The notes: generated by a model from the letters alone, not told the origin. DNA of 64,000 nucleotides from Phytohabitans aurantiacus (GCF_027923225.1 NZ_BSDI01000004.1:187528-251527); one strand, 5' to 3'. Positions 52,379 through 61,235 are shown, counted from the stretch's first letter. Numbers and translations are program-made.

Positions 52379-52399
52379 TGAAAATCGTTATCGTTTCGA
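52379..52399. promoter_or_regulatory. Zur-like operator upstream of the secreted repeat proteins
   Basis: TGAAAATCGTTATCGTTTC resembles the TGAAAATCATTTTCA-type Zur site of actinomycetes and shares TTATCGTT (52388-52395) with the box at 52298-52305. It is 41 bp before the ATG at 52441, facing the plus-strand genes. Confidence 0.55.
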
Positions 52400-52440
52400 T
52401 CTAGCCGGTCGACGGCTCACAGAGACCCAGGAGGATCTAC

Positions 52441-53097
52441 ATGCGTGCGAGAGCCACGCTGCTGACCGCGGCCACCGCGGTTGCCACCGCCGCCACCTTG
52501 GCCTGGGCGGCACCCGCCCAGGCCGGATCGCTGGTGGTGCTGTCACAGGGACACGTCGACATCGTCGATGTCGCTTACGAAGACGGCGCATTCGAAATCG
52601 CCGTACACGACGAGACCGTGGAGCCGGGCGTCGAGCGCGACCCCGACGACGTGCTCTTCTGGGCCAAGCCGGAGTCGGCCGTCACGGTGCCCGACGACAC
52701 CCGGTACGCGTTCCTCGGCAGCCCAGGCGCTTCCGTCTACGTCCTGCCGGAGGTCGAGAACGAGACCCTGCTCTTCCCCGGCCTCGCGACCGAGGAACTG
52801 GAGCCGGGCGTCTTCGCGGGCGACACCGTGCAGATCCGGTTCAAGAAGGTGATCGGCCCGGACGGGGTCAGCCTCTTCACCACCGACCCCGCCGGCAACC
52901 CCGTCGTCCTGGTGGACAGCGAAGACGGCCTGCCAGACAGCATCACGCTGGCGACGGGCACGCACATGCACGAGAACTGGGCTTTCGAGAAGCCCGGCTA
53001 CTACCTCATCAAGGTCGACGTGACCGGCGTACTGGCCGGCACGGGAGCGACCGTCACCTCGGAGCCGGCCTGGCTCAGGTTCAAGGTCGGGAGCTGA
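52441..53097 (+). CDS. Secreted single anchored-repeat domain protein
   Basis: 218 residues; AGGAGG before the ATG. Signal peptide 1-28 (ending AAPAQAGS) and one complete repeat domain: VVLSQGHVDIVDVAYEDGAF, YAFLGSPGASVYVLPEVENE, LFPGLATEELEPG, DGVSLFTTDPAG, and TGTHMHENWAFEKPGYYLIK. No C-terminal TM or sorting motif, so it is probably released. It may act as a soluble metal scavenger for the divergent transporter; this follows from context and shared domain only. Confidence 0.85.
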   Translation: MRARATLLTAATAVATAATLAWAAPAQAGSLVVLSQGHVDIVDVAYEDGAFEIAVHDETVEPGVERDPDDVLFWAKPESAVTVPDDTRYAFLGSPGASVYVLPEVENETLLFPGLATEELEPGVFAGDTVQIRFKKVIGPDGVSLFTTDPAGNPVVLVDSEDGLPDSITLATGTHMHENWAFEKPGYYLIKVDVTGVLAGTGATVTSEPAWLRFKVGS

Positions 53098-53102
53098 CAC
53101 CC

Positions 53103-53759
53103 ATGCGTAGATTCACCAGCCGGCTGCTCACCACGGCGGCGGCCGCCACCGCGGTCGTTGTCGGATTCACGACCGCACCGGCACACGCGGCCACCATCTC
53201 CACCGGCCACATCGACGCGCTCGACGTCGACCTGTCCGGCACCACCGTCACGCTCGACATCAAGACGTACGGCACCGGGGCTGACGATGACGTCTCTCCG
53301 GCCGGCAACACCATCCAACTCACCCCGCTCACCGACTACGACCTCGTCGTACCGAGCAGCCCGTCCTCGTGGGCGTGTGTCGGCACAGCCGGATCCACCG
53401 TCTATGTCGCACCGGCCTCGGTGAGCGGAAGCGACACTCGGGTCTGGCCCGGCTGGAACGCCGAAGACGTGGCCAGCGGCAACCGCCCGGTCACGTTGGA
53501 GCTGGTCAGCGTCTCCGGACCCGGCCACGTCACGCTCTACACCACCTCCGGCTTTCCCGCCGCTCCCACCGTCACGTTGAGCAACAGCACGGCCAGCGGT
53601 TGCGCGAAGTCCACCGCGGCCGTCGGCAGCGGAACCCCGCACGGGCACGCCAATTGGGCATTCTCCGCCGCCGGGGATTACACGCTGACCTTCAAAGCCA
53701 CCGTCACCGGCGGTTACACCTCAGGCAACGTCGCCTACACCTTCAAGATCGGACCCTGA
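53103..53759 (+). CDS. Second secreted anchored-repeat-like protein
   Basis: 218 residues, 5 bp after the previous gene. Signal peptide 1-29 (APAHAAT). A diverged repeat domain: ISTGHIDALDVDLSGTTVTL, SSWACVGTAGSTVYVAPASV, WPGWNAEDV, GPGHVTLYTTSGFPAAPTV, GTPHGHANWAFSAAGDYTLT. Two cysteines (WACVG and SGCAKS) not found in the neighbouring copies could form a disulfide. No membrane anchor. Same expected role as its neighbour. The transcript is closed by the hairpin at 53767-53799. Confidence 0.82.
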   Translation: MRRFTSRLLTTAAAATAVVVGFTTAPAHAATISTGHIDALDVDLSGTTVTLDIKTYGTGADDDVSPAGNTIQLTPLTDYDLVVPSSPSSWACVGTAGSTVYVAPASVSGSDTRVWPGWNAEDVASGNRPVTLELVSVSGPGHVTLYTTSGFPAAPTVTLSNSTASGCAKSTAAVGSGTPHGHANWAFSAAGDYTLTFKATVTGGYTSGNVAYTFKIGP

Positions 53760-53766
53760 CGCCTCG

Positions 53767-53799
53767 GTCCCTGGCCGGCCCGGGCTGCCGGCCAGGGAC
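53767..53799 (+). terminator. Hairpin terminator after the secreted repeat proteins
   Basis: Perfect 13-bp stem (53767-53779 with 53787-53799) and 7-nt loop, beginning 7 bp after the stop codon at 53759. Confidence 0.85.
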
Positions 53800-53942
53800 A
53801 GGTAACAGAACCTGCGTGTGGCCTGTGTTTTCGGTGATCCGCGTGCGATCATGCCCACACCCCCACGCGCCGAATTTGCGCTGACCGGTGATGCCGCCAG
53901 GCGCGAACAAGGCGCGTAACGCTTTCCCTTGGAGGGGATCGG

Positions 53943-56900
53943 ATGCGCCAAAAGAAGTGGCTGCGGGCCGGATTCGCGGCCGCTCTTGCCGTGCCGCTAG
54001 TGGTGGTGTCCGGGGCCAGCCCCGGTGCCGCCGCCCCGAGCGGCGATCTCAGCGTGAAGCAGAGTCTCCAACCGACCGACCGCGTGTCCGCCGCGAAGGC
54101 GCCCACCAGCCGGCTGGCCCAGACCGACCCGACGCTGCTGAGCCGTACCGAGTCCACACGAATCCCGGTTCTGGTCAAGATGGACTACGACCCGGTCGCC
54201 ACATACAGCGGCGGCATCGCCGGTCTGGCCGCGACGAGCCCCGGCGAGACCGGTCGCAAGCTCGGCCGCGGCGCCACTGAGCAGGCGTACGAAAAGCACA
54301 TCGCGCGACGCGAGCAGGAGATCGTCGCCGACCTCACCAAGGCCGTGCCCAGCACCACCGTGCGGCAGCGGCTGCGCACCGTGTACGGCGGCGTGTCGGC
54401 CATCGTGCCGGCCAACAAGGTCGGCGACCTGCTGAAGGTCGACGGCGTGGTCGCGGTGCAGAAGGACGAGCTGCGGCAGCCGCTGACCGACTCCAGCGCC
54501 GCGTTCATCGGTGCCACCAGCACGTACGGCGCGCTGGGCGGCGCGAAGAACGCGGGTGCCGGAATCATCATCGGTGTCATCGACACCGGCGCCTGGCCGG
54601 AGCACCCCTCGTTCGCCGACAAGGGCAACCTGAACGCCCCGCCGGCCAAGGCCGACGGCACGCCGCGCAAGTGCGACTTCGGCGACAACCCGCTGACGTC
54701 GCAGAACGACGTGTTCGCGTGCAACAACAAGCTCATCGGCGGCGCGCCGTTCCTGGACACGTACCTCGCCCTCAACGGCGGCGAGGACTACGTGTCCGCG
54801 CGCGACAGCGGCGGCCACGGTACCCACACGGCGTCGACCGCGGCGGGCAACGTACTCGAATCGGCGCCGGTCTTCGGCGTGGAGCGCGGTCCGGTCCAGG
54901 GCATCGCGCCGGGCGCGTGGCTGTCGGTCTACAAGGCCCTCGGCGAGCAGGGCGGATACTCCTCCGACCTCTCGGCCGCGATCGGGCAGGCGGTACTCGA
55001 CGGCGTCGACGTCATCAACTACTCGATCTCGGGTGGCAGCAGCCCGTTCACCGACCCGGCAGAACTGGCGTTCCTCGACGCGTACGCGGCCGGCGTCTTC
55101 GTCTCCGCGTCCGCGGGCAACTCCGGGCCCGGCTCGGCGACCACCGACCACGTCTCGCCGTGGGTCACCACCGTCGCCGCCTCGACACAGACCCGCGAGT
55201 TCAACTCCACGCTGACCCTCCACGCCGGTGCCGACACGCTGACCCTCAAGGGCGCCTCGATCACCGCTGGCGTCACCGCGGAGACCCCGGTCGTGATGGC
55301 CGAGTCGGCAGCCGGCTACGCGGCCCTGTGCAACGCTCCCGCACCGGCCGGTACCTTCACCGGCAAGATCGTCGCCTGTCAGCGGGGTGGCAACGCCCGC
55401 GTCGACAAGGGCTACAACGTCAAGCAGGGCGGCGCGGTCGGCATGGTGCTCTACAACCCCACGCTGGCCGACATCGAGACCGACAACCACTGGCTGCCCG
55501 CGGTGCACCTGGCCGACGGCACCCAGTTCAAGGCGTTCATGGCCGCTCACACCGGCGTCACGGGCACGTTCACCGCAGGCCAGAAGGAGAACGGGCAGGC
55601 CGACGTGATGGCCGCCTTCTCCTCGCGTGGACCGGGTGGGTTCGGCATCAAGCCGGACATCACGGGCCCTGGTGTGCAGATCCTGGCGGGTAACTCCCCG
55701 ACCCCGGACGCGATCGAGAACGGCCCGCCCGGCGAGTACTTCCAGGCGATCGCCGGTACGTCGATGTCGGCACCGCACATCGCCGGCGCGGCGGTACTGC
55801 TCAAGGCCCTGCACCCCGGCTGGAGCCCCGGACAGATCAAGTCGGCGATGATGACCACGGCCTTCCAGGACGTAGTCAAGGAAGACCTGACCACGCCGGC
55901 CGACCCGTTCGACTACGGCAGTGGCCGCATCGACCTGAAGAAGGCCCAGAAGCCGGGCCTGACCTTCGACGAGTCGGCGGAACGGATGCTGGCCCTCGGC
56001 AACGACCCGGTCAACGCGGTGCACCTGAACCTGCCGTCGATCAACGCGCCGACCATGCCCGGCCGGCTCACCACGGTCCGCACCGCGAAGAACGTGACCA
56101 GCGGCAGCCAGACGTACCGCGTACACGTCAAGGCACCGGCCGGCAGCAAGATCACTGTTACGCCGAACGTTTTCACGCTGGGCGCCGGCAAGTCCAAGAA
56201 CCTGACGATCACGATCACCTCGACGACCGCGAGCGGTCAGCAGTTCGGTCAGGTGATCCTCGACCCGACCCAGGCCAACCTGCCGACGCTGCACCTGCCG
56301 GTGGCCTTCGTGCCGCAGCAGGGCGACGTCACGCTGGCCAGCGACTGCGCCCCGGCGCAGCTGACGCTGGGCGGCACGGCCGACTGCACGATCACGGCGA
56401 CCAACGAGTCGTCCGGTGACGCCGTGGTCGACCTGGAGACCACCGTCAACCAGAACCTCAAGGTCTCCGGCGTCGAGGGCGCGACCGCCGCCGGCCAGCG
56501 CCGCGTGGTGAAGAACGACGTGCCGCTCGCCGGCTCCAGGGCAGGCGTGCCGTCGCTCGACCCGGGCACCATCGCCGGGTACCTCCCGCTGGCCGACTTC
56601 GGTGTCGCGCCGTCGCCAATCGGCGATGAAGAGATCATCAACTTCAACGTGCCGGCGTTCGTCTACGGTGGACAGACGTACACCAGGATCGGTGTCGACT
56701 CCAACGGGTACGCGGTCGTCGGCGGCGGCACGTCGGAGGACAACAACTGCTGCGAGCTGACCCAGATCCCGGACCCGGCACGGCCGAACAACGTTCTGGC
56801 GCCGTTCTGGACCGACCTGGACGGCTCCAACGACCACGGCATCCTGGCCACCGTCCTCAGCGACGGGGTCAGCGACTGGCTGGTCGTGGAGTGGCAGGTC

Positions 56901-57278
56901 GACGTCTGGGGTACCGACTCCAACCGGCACTTCCAGCTCTGGATCGGGCTCAACGGCGAAGAGGACATCGTCTTCGCCTACGACCCGGACGCCCTGCCCG
57001 CCGCTCCCGGCGCGCAGGCACTGATCGTCGGCGCCGAAAACGTCGACGGCAGCGGCGGCGAGCAGCTCCCGGCCGGCACCCTGCCGACCGAAGACCTGCG
57101 CATCACCAGCAGCGCTCCCACACCGGGCGCCAAGGTATCGTACGTCGTCCAGGTCACCGGGGTCGGCCTTGGCAAGGGCGTGGTCACCAGCGAAATGACC
57201 GCGACCACGGTCCCCGGCGTCACGGTGGTGAGCTCGGAGCTGCCGATCAGGGTCCGCTCTGGCGGCACCGTCCAGTAA
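53943..57278 (+). CDS. Large secreted S8 subtilase with PA insert
   Basis: 1111 residues. Signal peptide 1-31 (ending GAAAPS), I9-like propeptide (about 70-175), and a subtilase domain with triad D214 (GVIDTGAWPEH), H292 (GGHGTHTAS) and S607 (GTSMSAPH). A protease-associated (PA) domain is inserted between His and Ser (about 440-530, GKIVACQRGGNARVDKGYNV). Fn3-like and other beta domains follow (about 690 on), with a stretch VYGGQTYTRIGVDSNGYAVV and a cysteine pair NNCCELTQ. It belongs to the cucumisin/C5a-peptidase-like group. GGAGGGG before the ATG. No wall anchor seen, so it is likely released. Terminated by the hairpin at 57297-57330. Confidence 0.93.
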   Translation: MRQKKWLRAGFAAALAVPLVVVSGASPGAAAPSGDLSVKQSLQPTDRVSAAKAPTSRLAQTDPTLLSRTESTRIPVLVKMDYDPVATYSGGIAGLAATSPGETGRKLGRGATEQAYEKHIARREQEIVADLTKAVPSTTVRQRLRTVYGGVSAIVPANKVGDLLKVDGVVAVQKDELRQPLTDSSAAFIGATSTYGALGGAKNAGAGIIIGVIDTGAWPEHPSFADKGNLNAPPAKADGTPRKCDFGDNPLTSQNDVFACNNKLIGGAPFLDTYLALNGGEDYVSARDSGGHGTHTASTAAGNVLESAPVFGVERGPVQGIAPGAWLSVYKALGEQGGYSSDLSAAIGQAVLDGVDVINYSISGGSSPFTDPAELAFLDAYAAGVFVSASAGNSGPGSATTDHVSPWVTTVAASTQTREFNSTLTLHAGADTLTLKGASITAGVTAETPVVMAESAAGYAALCNAPAPAGTFTGKIVACQRGGNARVDKGYNVKQGGAVGMVLYNPTLADIETDNHWLPAVHLADGTQFKAFMAAHTGVTGTFTAGQKENGQADVMAAFSSRGPGGFGIKPDITGPGVQILAGNSPTPDAIENGPPGEYFQAIAGTSMSAPHIAGAAVLLKALHPGWSPGQIKSAMMTTAFQDVVKEDLTTPADPFDYGSGRIDLKKAQKPGLTFDESAERMLALGNDPVNAVHLNLPSINAPTMPGRLTTVRTAKNVTSGSQTYRVHVKAPAGSKITVTPNVFTLGAGKSKNLTITITSTTASGQQFGQVILDPTQANLPTLHLPVAFVPQQGDVTLASDCAPAQLTLGGTADCTITATNESSGDAVVDLETTVNQNLKVSGVEGATAAGQRRVVKNDVPLAGSRAGVPSLDPGTIAGYLPLADFGVAPSPIGDEEIINFNVPAFVYGGQTYTRIGVDSNGYAVVGGGTSEDNNCCELTQIPDPARPNNVLAPFWTDLDGSNDHGILATVLSDGVSDWLVVEWQVDVWGTDSNRHFQLWIGLNGEEDIVFAYDPDALPAAPGAQALIVGAENVDGSGGEQLPAGTLPTEDLRITSSAPTPGAKVSYVVQVTGVGLGKGVVTSEMTATTVPGVTVVSSELPIRVRSGGTVQ

Positions 57279-57296
57279 CACCCAACGGAACCATCT

Positions 57297-57330
57297 GAGC
57301 GCCGTGACCGGTATCCCGGTCACGGCGCTC
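57297..57330 (+). terminator. Hairpin terminator after the large subtilase
   Basis: Perfect 15-bp inverted repeat (57297-57311 and 57316-57330) with a TATC loop, 18 bp after the stop codon. Confidence 0.9.
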
Positions 57331-57367
57331 ACCCGTTCAGGCGGTCTGACTCGCGACCATAAAGATC

Positions 57368-57408
57368 AACGCCCTGGCCTAGGGAGAAGAACTCCCGACC
57401 AGGGCGTT
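57368..57408 (-). terminator. Hairpin downstream of tRNA-Ala
   Basis: Outer stem AACGCCCTGG/CCAGGGCGTT (57368-57377, 57399-57408) with an inner GGGAG/CTCCC stem. It lies 20 bp beyond the 3' end of the minus-strand tRNA and probably terminates it. Confidence 0.75.
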
Positions 57409-57428
57409 ACTCGTGCTTACGGTTTGGG

Positions 57429-57501
57429 TGGAGCCGAGGGGACTCGAACCCCTGACCCCCACACTGCCAGTGTGGTGCGCTACCAGCTGCGCCACGGCCC
57501 C
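57429..57501 (-). tRNA. tRNA-Ala (anticodon GGC)
   Basis: On the minus strand the 73 nt fold as a complete cloverleaf: acceptor GGGGCCG with CGGCTCC, D-stem GCGC/GCGC, anticodon stem CCACA/TGTGG around loop CTGGCAG (anticodon GGC, reading GCC), and T-arm AGGGG-TTCGAGT-CCCCT. Discriminator base is A; CCA is not encoded. Confidence 0.93.
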
Positions 57502-57571
57502 AAAACATCCCCGGTCTCCCGGGCACCCGCGCAATATTACACATCCCGCGGTCGCCGGTCACATCCGAGGG

Positions 57572-58126
57572 TCAGTTGAGCGCTACGTCGGGCGGGAAGT
57601 GGGCGACCGCCGCCAGGATGCCGCCCTGCCGGCGCAGCACCATGGACCAGAGGTCCTCCGGCCGCTCGACGAAGGCGTCTCCCGGCAGGGCGTCGAAGAC
57701 GAACCATGAGCCGCTGGAGATCTCGTCTTCCAACTGCCCGGCGGACCAGCCCGAGTACCCGGCGAACACCCGGATGCCGACCAGGCTGTCCTGGAGCGTC
57801 TCCGGGTCGACAGACAGGTCGACCGTGCCCACCGAACCGGACACCGGGTGGAACCCGCGCGCCTTGCGGGCCTCGGGGCGCATCCGGGCCAGGCAGATCG
57901 CCGACTCGGGCTGCACCGGGCCACCCTCGAAGAGCACCGCGGGCTCGCGCGCCATCGTGCCCCAGTTGCCCAGCACCTCGGAGACCGGCACTTCGGTCGC
58001 CCGGTTGAGCACAACGCCCAGCGCGCCGCCCGCCTCGTGGGCAACGAGCAGGACGACGGTGCGGTCGAAGTTTGGATCCTTCAGGGCGGGGGTCGCGACC
58101 AGTAGCTGCCCGGTCATCGACTCCAT
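57572..58126 (-). CDS. YqgE/AlgH family protein
   Basis: About 184 residues from ATG 58126; earlier in-frame starts (58162) and the Met at 58117 are alternatives. Family signature: GQLLVATPALKDPNFDRTVV, GALGVVLNRATEVPVSEVL, LFEGGPVQPESAICL, and VFAGYSGWSAGQLEDEI. The function of the family is poorly known (linked to alginate regulation in Pseudomonas and stress responses elsewhere). The gene follows tRNA-Ala on the same strand. Confidence 0.92.
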   Translation of the reverse strand: MESMTGQLLVATPALKDPNFDRTVVLLVAHEAGGALGVVLNRATEVPVSEVLGNWGTMAREPAVLFEGGPVQPESAICLARMRPEARKARGFHPVSGSVGTVDLSVDPETLQDSLVGIRVFAGYSGWSAGQLEDEISSGSWFVFDALPGDAFVERPEDLWSMVLRRQGGILAAVAHFPPDVALN

Positions 58127-58301
58127 CGACCGCCCCCCGATTCGCTGCCCCTCTCCGTACATAGCGCCCCGCTACCCGTGCGCGCCTAGTGTCCGGAGCT
58201 GATTACCCTCTGGGTCGGTGCGATCGGTGCCGACCATGCGCGCAGTGAACGCCATGCACGCACGATAGCCTGCGGCAAGGGCCATGGTTAAGGTCTCAAT
58301 C

Positions 58302-59105
58302 GTGAGCCCTCACGCAGAGTTTGCCGTCATCGGCGGGTCCGGCCTCTACGCCTTACTGGACGGCGCCACCGAGCACGTGGTCGAGACGCCCTACGGGGCA
58401 CCGTCCGACGCGATCACGATCGCCGAGGTGGGCGGCCGATCGGTGGCGTTCCTGCCGCGCCACGGGCGAGACCACCGGCACCCACCGCACCTCATCCCGT
58501 ACCGGGCCAACCTGTGGGCGCTGCGGTCGCTCGGGGTACGCCAGATTCTGGCGCCGTGCGCGGTCGGCGGGTTGCGGTCCGACCTGGGGCCGGGCAGCTT
58601 CGTCGTACCGGATCAGCTCATCGATCGCACCAGCAGCCGCGTGCAAACGTACTACGACCGGGGCGCCGTCCACGTCTCGTTCGCCGACCCGTACTGCCCC
58701 GTGGGCCGCTCGACGGTGCTCGCGACGGCGAGCGGGCACGGGATCGAGGCGGAGAGCCGCGGCACGATGGTCGTCATCGAAGGCCCGCGCTTCTCCACCC
58801 GGGCGGAGTCACGTTGGTACGCCAGCATGGGCGGCACTGTCGTCAATATGACTGGGCACCCGGAGGCGGTGCTCGCCCGCGAGCTCGCCCTCTGTTACAC
58901 GGCGATCGCTCTGGTGACCGACCTGGATGCCGGAGTCGAGGGCGGGCACAGCGTCACGCAGGACGAGGTCTTCCGGGTCTTCGGGGAAAACACGGAGCGC
59001 CTCCGCGCGGTACTCCTGGACACGCTGGCGGCGCTCCCGCAAGAGCGCGACTGCCCGTGCCCGTCGGTGCTGGACGGGATCAAGCTGCCGATCGAGCTGC
59101 CCTAG
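58302..59105 (+). CDS. mtnP: S-methyl-5'-thioadenosine phosphorylase
   Basis: 267 residues from GTG 58302, where AAGG lies 8 nt upstream; an ATG at 58284 has a poorly spaced site. Phosphorylase of the PNP/UDP fold: VIGGSGLYALLDG (phosphate loop), LPRHGRDHRHPPHLIPYRAN, APCAVGGLRSDLGPG, IEGPRFSTRAESRWY, VVNMTGHPEAVLARELALCY, and VTDLDAG as the base-recognition loop with Asp residues typical of adenine-specific (MTAP) enzymes. It recycles MTA from polyamine synthesis to adenine and 5-methylthioribose-1-phosphate. Confidence 0.92.
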   Translation: MSPHAEFAVIGGSGLYALLDGATEHVVETPYGAPSDAITIAEVGGRSVAFLPRHGRDHRHPPHLIPYRANLWALRSLGVRQILAPCAVGGLRSDLGPGSFVVPDQLIDRTSSRVQTYYDRGAVHVSFADPYCPVGRSTVLATASGHGIEAESRGTMVVIEGPRFSTRAESRWYASMGGTVVNMTGHPEAVLARELALCYTAIALVTDLDAGVEGGHSVTQDEVFRVFGENTERLRAVLLDTLAALPQERDCPCPSVLDGIKLPIELP

Positions 59106-59111
59106 GACCGC

Positions 59112-59579
59112 TCAGGTCTCGCCACCGATGTCGGTCTCGTATGCCTCGTAGACCAGGTCGGCGCCGCGCTGCCGGTGCCGGCTGAGATCGCGCAGCAGGT
59201 CGCTCGCCCACGCGCGCAGGTCGTCGACCGTGGTCTCCAGGGCATCGACCCGCCGCTGCAGGGCGCCGAGGGCGGCGGCCACTGCCGCGTGCTCATGCAC
59301 GAGTACCCGCACCGCGCGTGCCAGCCGCGGCGAGTGGTCGAGCAGTTCGGCGTACAGCCCGTCGGCGCCCTCGGTCACCACGATGTGCTCGGCGAAGGCC
59401 CCGCGCAGCGCGTGCAACCGGCTGCTCACGCGCGCCCGCCACCCCGGGTCGCCCGCCGGCGCGGCGAGTGCCTGCTCGAAGCCGTGAATGCTCTCCAGGA
59501 GGGTCGCGCGGTGCCGCCTCGCGATCGCCAGCGATGTGGCGTCGACCGCGGCCGGGTGCTGAACAGGTCCTGCCACCAC
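59112..59579 (-). CDS. Hemerythrin-like four-helix protein
   Basis: 155 residues from GTG 59579 with GGAGG 6 nt upstream. All-helical, with spaced His/Glu positions (IARRHRATLLESIHGFE, RLHALRGAFAEHIVVTE, VLVHEHAAVAAALGAL) resembling hemerythrin/HHE domains that bind a di-iron centre for O2 or redox sensing. The ligand set is plausible but not verified. Convergent with mtnP, 6 bp apart. Confidence 0.65.
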   Translation of the reverse strand: MVAGPVQHPAAVDATSLAIARRHRATLLESIHGFEQALAAPAGDPGWRARVSSRLHALRGAFAEHIVVTEGADGLYAELLDHSPRLARAVRVLVHEHAAVAAALGALQRRVDALETTVDDLRAWASDLLRDLSRHRQRGADLVYEAYETDIGGET

Positions 59580-59689
59580 GTTGCACCTCCCGCCGCGAGC
59601 TATTAGCCGATGGTCGCGGCTGGGAGCGCGGAGTGTCCAGCCCTCGCGCGAGGGTTGTGGCTGGTGGGGCTGATGAGGCGGTGGTGCGC

Positions 59690-60376
59690 CTAAACGCTGC
59701 CGGCGATGGTGCCGATCACCTCGTCGAGGTCGACGTCGCGCAGGCCGGTGCCGGCGTTCGAAGCCGAGTGCAGGGTGTTGCTCCAGGAGTCGGCTATCGC
59801 CGTCCACGGCTGGAGATCCGGCGCGAAGATGAGCAGCCGCTTGGCGCCGCTGTCCATGACGGCCGAGTTCCCGCGGCCACGCCCCCACATCGCGGCGAGC
59901 TCGTCCATGTCCTTGGGCATGCCGCGCGGGTACCGCATCCGGGTCGAGCCGACGCCCAACTCGTGTGCCGACGCGTCGGTAAACAGGACGATCACGTGGC
60001 GGCGCCGCTCGTACTCGCGCTCCCACGGCGATTTGATGGCGAGGGCGAGCGCTTCGAGGCCCGACTCGGGCAGGTCACCGCCGCCGTCCGCGCGCAGCCC
60101 CTTGACGAACCGCTCGAACTGCTTGGCCTCCTGCGGGATCCGCCAGAACTTGGACAGCTCCACGGGGTTGCCAGGATCGGCTTCGAAGTCCCGGTACGCC
60201 ACGACGCGGATCCGTAGCTGGCCGACCGCCTTCTCCCTGGCGGCCATCGCGTCGACGAGTCGCTTGTGGAACGACAGGGCACCCTTCTTCACGGTGTCGA
60301 TGACGGGTGACATGCTGCCCGTCACGTCGATGCAGAGGACGATGTCGACGGCGTACGCGGATTCGGATTCGGACAC
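59690..60376 (-). CDS. VWA-domain protein (tellurium-resistance/VWA_2 type)
   Basis: 228 residues from GTG 60376 (GGGGAGG upstream). A single von Willebrand A domain: IVLCIDVTGSMSPVIDTVKK with a MIDAS DxTxS variant, GGGDLPESGLEALALAI, and HVIVLFTDASAHELG. No signal peptide, so it acts in the cytoplasm as a metal-dependent binding module. No obvious partner ATPase nearby. The gap 60377-60586 shows no further gene. Confidence 0.85.
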   Translation of the reverse strand: MSESESAYAVDIVLCIDVTGSMSPVIDTVKKGALSFHKRLVDAMAAREKAVGQLRIRVVAYRDFEADPGNPVELSKFWRIPQEAKQFERFVKGLRADGGGDLPESGLEALALAIKSPWEREYERRRHVIVLFTDASAHELGVGSTRMRYPRGMPKDMDELAAMWGRGRGNSAVMDSGAKRLLIFAPDLQPWTAIADSWSNTLHSASNAGTGLRDVDLDEVIGTIAGSV

Positions 60377-60586
60377 TGCGCCTCCCCTAGATCGCGGTGC
60401 CCTCATTGTGCGATCCCCACGCTAGGGAGCTTGGAGTCAAGATCAGGATCGAGCTTTGGGCTGCCGCGACGCCCGTCGCGGTCCCTGCCCGTTGCTCCCG
60501 CAGCCTCACCCGCCGCGATTCACGATCAACCCCCGCATTGCGCAGGTTGTCTAGGCGCCAGGCCAGCCACGGGAAGCTCGCCAGAC

Positions 60587-60961
60587 CTAGATGGCAATGA
60601 CCGGCGGATCGTCGCCGAGCGCGACGTACCGGTCCGGCTCCGCCGTGAGGACCTCGCAGTCAAAGTCGAGCGCCGCCAGCAGCGCCTCGGCGGTGTCCAG
60701 ATCGTCGACCACTCGCATCGTTGCCGCGACGGCTGACCAGCGGGTCCATTCCGTCTCGACCGGTTCGAACGCGGGGTGCTTCGTCAGCAGCTCGACCCAA
60801 GCCTGGTCAACCCTGGATGCGGCCGTCGCGAGGACGGCGAGCGGAACGGTGAAAGCGGCGTCGTTCTCGGTGACCTGCGTCAACGGCTCGCCGACGTGCT
60901 CGCTGCCGTTCGCGTAGGCGAGAACAGCGGATGTGTCGAGAACCAGATGGATGGCCTTCAT
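60587..60961 (-). CDS. PIN-domain protein, probable VapC-type toxin
   Basis: 124 residues. PIN fold: HLVLDTSAVLAYANGSEHVG with the first catalytic Asp, WSAVAATMRVVDDLDTAEAL in the middle and DCEVLTAEPDRYVAL at the end, giving the acidic set expected of a Mg-dependent ribonuclease. ATG 60961 overlaps the stop of the small upstream gene, the usual antitoxin-toxin arrangement. Confidence 0.8.
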   Translation of the reverse strand: MKAIHLVLDTSAVLAYANGSEHVGEPLTQVTENDAAFTVPLAVLATAASRVDQAWVELLTKHPAFEPVETEWTRWSAVAATMRVVDDLDTAEALLAALDFDCEVLTAEPDRYVALGDDPPVIAI

Positions 60962-61152
60962 GCCGCGCGTGGTGGGACGCCGAGACGATTGCGCAGGGCC
61001 GCGAAGTATTCGGGCGTGTGGCGAGAGCGCGATTCGGCCAGCCTCTCACCAGCACGCTCTACGCCACGCCGGCTCAACGTGACCCCACGCTCGTCCGTGA
61101 AGGTGGTCTCGTCTCGTGCGTCGCTGGCCTGCTCGTGCTGGCGGCGATTCAT
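60958..61152 (-). CDS. Small antitoxin-like protein
   Basis: 64 residues, highly charged (RRQHEQASDARDETTFTDER, RGVERAGERLAESRSRHTPE), immediately upstream of and overlapping the PIN gene by 4 bp. A DNA-binding fold is not clear from sequence; assignment rests on size, charge and coupling to the toxin. Confidence 0.6.
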   Translation of the reverse strand: MNRRQHEQASDARDETTFTDERGVTLSRRGVERAGERLAESRSRHTPEYFAALRNRLGVPPRAA

Positions 61153-61200
61153 GGCCCGATTCTACCGCCGCAGGCGGCCACGCGCGGACCCGTGAAAGCG

Positions 61201-61235
61201 GAGGGCGGTGCGACCGTGGTGGTCGCACCGCCCTC
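61201..61235 (-). terminator. Hairpin terminator of tmRNA
   Basis: Perfect 15-bp stem (61201-61215 with 61221-61235), 5-nt loop, directly 3' of the tmRNA CCA end on the minus strand. Confidence 0.85.

Noticed and set aside
53997..57332. 1111-residue minus-strand open frame opposite the large subtilase
   Set aside because: The reverse strand of a high-GC gene with strong codon-position bias; the plus-strand frame has a signal peptide and catalytic triad, this one has nothing recognisable.
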